Source: JACRAR01 sp041674385 (lineage in GTDB: Bacteria > Pseudomonadota > Gammaproteobacteria > Burkholderiales > Rhodocyclaceae). From it: a stretch of 64,000 nt of DNA. Under the pieces are notes generated by a model. That model saw only the letters and a list, made by a program, of their open reading frames with translations, was not told the origin of the DNA and made no database searches. Where the stretch lies: positions 47,934 to 111,933 of the forward strand of contig JBAYVU010000006.1 of assembly GCA_041674385.1 (NCBI GenBank). The letters are read 5' to 3'. A program made the translations under genes and the position numbers. Positions 62,176 through 64,000 of the stretch are shown here, piece after piece (the stretch's first letter is position 1; every line of letters begins with the position of its first letter).

Positions 62176-62511
62176 TCAAGCAAAAGTATCGTATCCGAAC
62201 TTGCCTACCAATGCAGTCGCTACACCCAAAAAGATCCGGCGTACAAAACCGCTACCGTGACGCAATGCCAGACGCGAACCGAGCAACGCGCCGCCAACAT
62301 TGAACATCGCCATCCATACCGCCATTCCCCAAAACACATGGCCCGTTGTGCCGAAGATCGCTGCAAACTTATTGGCCCTGAAGAGTGTTGCGGGCGTTGC
62401 CTGTAGTAGCGCCATGAACAACGCTGGAATCAGGATCAAGCCTCCTCCGCCGACCACGGCATCGATCAACCTGACAAGAAAGGCTACTCCGGCGAGGAGT
62501 ATCCAGTCCAT
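62176..62511 (-). pseudogene. TSUP/TauE-SafE permease with internal deletion
   Basis: A 111-aa frame that joins the N-terminal part of a TauE/SafE family permease (LIDAVVGGGGLILIPALF, TLFRANKFAAIFGT) directly to the C-terminal part (HVFWGMAVWMAMFNVGGALLGSRLALRHGSGFVRRIFLG). Family members are about 250 aa, so ~140 residues of the middle are missing while the frame is kept. It is likely non-functional. It is convergent with nothing and reads in the same direction as the neighbours. Confidence 0.72.
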
Positions 62512-62523
62512 ATAAAGATATGG

Positions 62524-63894
62524 TTACTTTCCTATGCAGAACCGGGAAAAAATCTCGGCAAGCAAATCATCCGGAGTAAATTCGCCAGTGATCGCATTAA
62601 GCGCATCCTGAGTCAGGCGAAGTTCTTCGGCACACAATTCACTTTGTTTCAATTCGGCTATCGCCTGACTAAGATGCACTCCGGCAACCTTGAGGGCTTG
62701 AATATGGCGCTCCCGAGCAAGAATTACATCCTCGCCGTGTCCATACCAACCGGCAATGCGCAATAGCTCGTCGTGGAGCAACCCAATACCATCGCCGGTC
62801 AAGGCGGACAAGACCAGATGTACCTGGCCATCCTCCTCACGCCGACAGGGAGACATGCCGGCAAGGTCGCATTTGTTATGCACCACGATTCGACGTCCTG
62901 CGAAATCCGCTGGAAATCTCGCTGCAATATCCGCATCCTCGGCGGTCAGGCCCTTACCAGCATCCACCAGTTGCAATATGACATCAGCCTTCTCGATTTC
63001 ACGCCAGCTGCGCTCGATACCGAGTCTCTCCACCAGATTATCGGGTTCGCGAAGCCCGGCGGTATCTATGATGTGCAACGGGATACCCTCAACCTGTATC
63101 GTTTCTCGCACAGCATCGCGCGTCGTACCGGCGATGTCGGTAACAATGGCACGGTCGTCACCAGCCAATCGATTCAACAAGGAGGATTTCCCCACATTGG
63201 GCGATCCAGCCAGCACCACCGCCAGGCCATCCCGCAGCAGACTCCCTTGCTTGGCCTTAGCCAGTATTGCCGTCAGATCGACGCGCAATTGATCCAGACG
63301 GTCCCTTATCTTGCTAGCTCTTAGAATCTCGTCCGCATCAATTTCCTCATCCGGAAAATCGAGTGTCGCCTCGATCAAAAGACGTAACTCAATCAGCCGA
63401 TCGACCAATCCGTGCACTGCCAACGAAAACTCACCCGAAAGCGAACGCATGGCCGATCGAGCAGCCTGGGCTGTTGAAGCATTGATTAGATCGGCAAGCG
63501 CCTCGGCCTGGGTCAGATCAATCTTGTCATTGAGAAAGGCGCGGCGGGTAAATTCGCCCGGATCAGCCAAGCGTGCGCCCAACTCCAGACAGCGTTGCAG
63601 GAGTAGCTGCAGCACTACCGTTCCACCGTGGCCCTGAAGCTCCAACACATCCTCACCGGTAAAGGAATATGGTGCCGGAAAATAGAGCAGGATTCCCTGA
63701 TCTATGGGCTGTCCATTCAGATCGCGGAAGGAAACTAAAGTGGCAAAACGGGGCTGTGGCTTCTTGCCGCAGAGTTGCTGGGCCATATCCAGCAGCGACT
63801 TCCCGGAAACACGCACAACGCCAACGCCGCCGCGCCCCAGGGGGGAGGCAACAGCAGCTATGGTGTCGCAGAAATAACTAGGGCGTGTTCTCAA
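62524..63894 (-). CDS. mnmE: tRNA modification GTPase MnmE
   Basis: A 456-aa GTPase with DTIAAVASPLGRGGVGVVRVSG at the N-terminus, the G domain (GSPNVGKSSLLNRLAG, DIAGTTRDAVRE, DTAGLREP), and the C-terminal FCIGK. With MnmG it makes the cmnm5 group at U34 of some tRNAs. The start is odd: only TTG 63894 is available, it follows a TAA directly, and no ATG occurs before the conserved DTIAA segment. Confidence 0.95.
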   Translation of the reverse strand: MRTRPSYFCDTIAAVASPLGRGGVGVVRVSGKSLLDMAQQLCGKKPQPRFATLVSFRDLNGQPIDQGILLYFPAPYSFTGEDVLELQGHGGTVVLQLLLQRCLELGARLADPGEFTRRAFLNDKIDLTQAEALADLINASTAQAARSAMRSLSGEFSLAVHGLVDRLIELRLLIEATLDFPDEEIDADEILRASKIRDRLDQLRVDLTAILAKAKQGSLLRDGLAVVLAGSPNVGKSSLLNRLAGDDRAIVTDIAGTTRDAVRETIQVEGIPLHIIDTAGLREPDNLVERLGIERSWREIEKADVILQLVDAGKGLTAEDADIAARFPADFAGRRIVVHNKCDLAGMSPCRREEDGQVHLVLSALTGDGIGLLHDELLRIAGWYGHGEDVILARERHIQALKVAGVHLSQAIAELKQSELCAEELRLTQDALNAITGEFTPDDLLAEIFSRFCIGK

Positions 63895-64000
63895 TTAATC
63901 GACGTGTGCGAACGAGGCAGATGGCTCGCAGTGCAAGGCGCGAGCGACGCCGTTGGGTTGTTCCCAATCAGGAGCGAGCAACGCCGCAATGGGGGCCATC
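63895..64000. other. Possible repeat element end abutting mnmE
   Basis: No gene is seen in these 106 bp. It has a TTGGG-TTGTT-CCCAA hairpin and repeated GCGAGC motifs (GCGCGAGCGACGCC, GAGCGAGCAACGCC). The absence of a normal mnmE start at the junction hints that an inserted or repeated element lies here. Confidence 0.35.

Overview
The window looks like a betaproteobacterial chromosome, probably from the Rhodocyclales or a nearby order; this is inferred from gene content and protein sequence style, not from a search. The right half carries the classic origin-proximal block mnmG-rsmG-parA-parB-atpIBEFHAGDC on the minus strand. Two near-perfect ParB-binding sites (parS) lie just upstream of mnmG, and mnmE sits at the far right edge. 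No rRNA, tRNA or CRISPR array was seen.

Layout. (1) 1-9,520: a defence-like minus-strand locus. A type III restriction subunit (res), its methyltransferase (mod), a 429-aa protein of unknown family with a nuclease-like D...QxK motif, and an SF1 helicase with an N-terminal RelE-like domain overlap or abut end to end. A Phd/RelE toxin-antitoxin pair lies just upstream. (2) 9,950-18,250: a mobile-island module with a tyrosine recombinase, a RadC-type JAB protein, a papain-like (C39-like) cysteine peptidase candidate, a WYL regulator, an XRE regulator with palindromic operators, and a GIY-YIG-like gene cut by an intact IS256-family element with 8-bp target duplications. Three sites of form CGACA-N5-TGTCG lie upstream of the WYL gene and of two other transcription units and probably define a small WYL regulon. 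(3) 18,400-22,000: xth and a biotin operon bioF-bioH-bioC. (4) 22,004-24,328: a 2.3-kb insert with vapBC, an XRE regulator and a lipoprotein, flanked by a 33-bp direct repeat of the 3' end of ffh. (5) 24,298-38,490: housekeeping genes ffh, ypjD-like, corB-like, pilC, pilD, fmdB-like, DUF502, aspS, HIT, phoBR with a Pho box, DUF971, ubiE, a Tim44-like protein and ubiJ. (6) 38,486-45,700: a solitary mlaF-like ATPase and a tetR-acrA-acrB-oprM type efflux operon. (7) 45,735-57,215: atp operon, parAB, rsmG, mnmG and parS. (8) 57,219-63,894: a livKH-livMG(fused)-livF uptake operon and a TSUP pseudogene, placed between mnmG and mnmE.

The most unusual parts are the four-gene type III R-M cassette, the WYL palindrome regulon on the island, and the ffh-repeat-bounded insert. 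Starts were adjusted by hand where a better ribosome site, a stop/start overlap or a signal peptide justified it. Family calls rest on motifs read by eye; no database search was possible.
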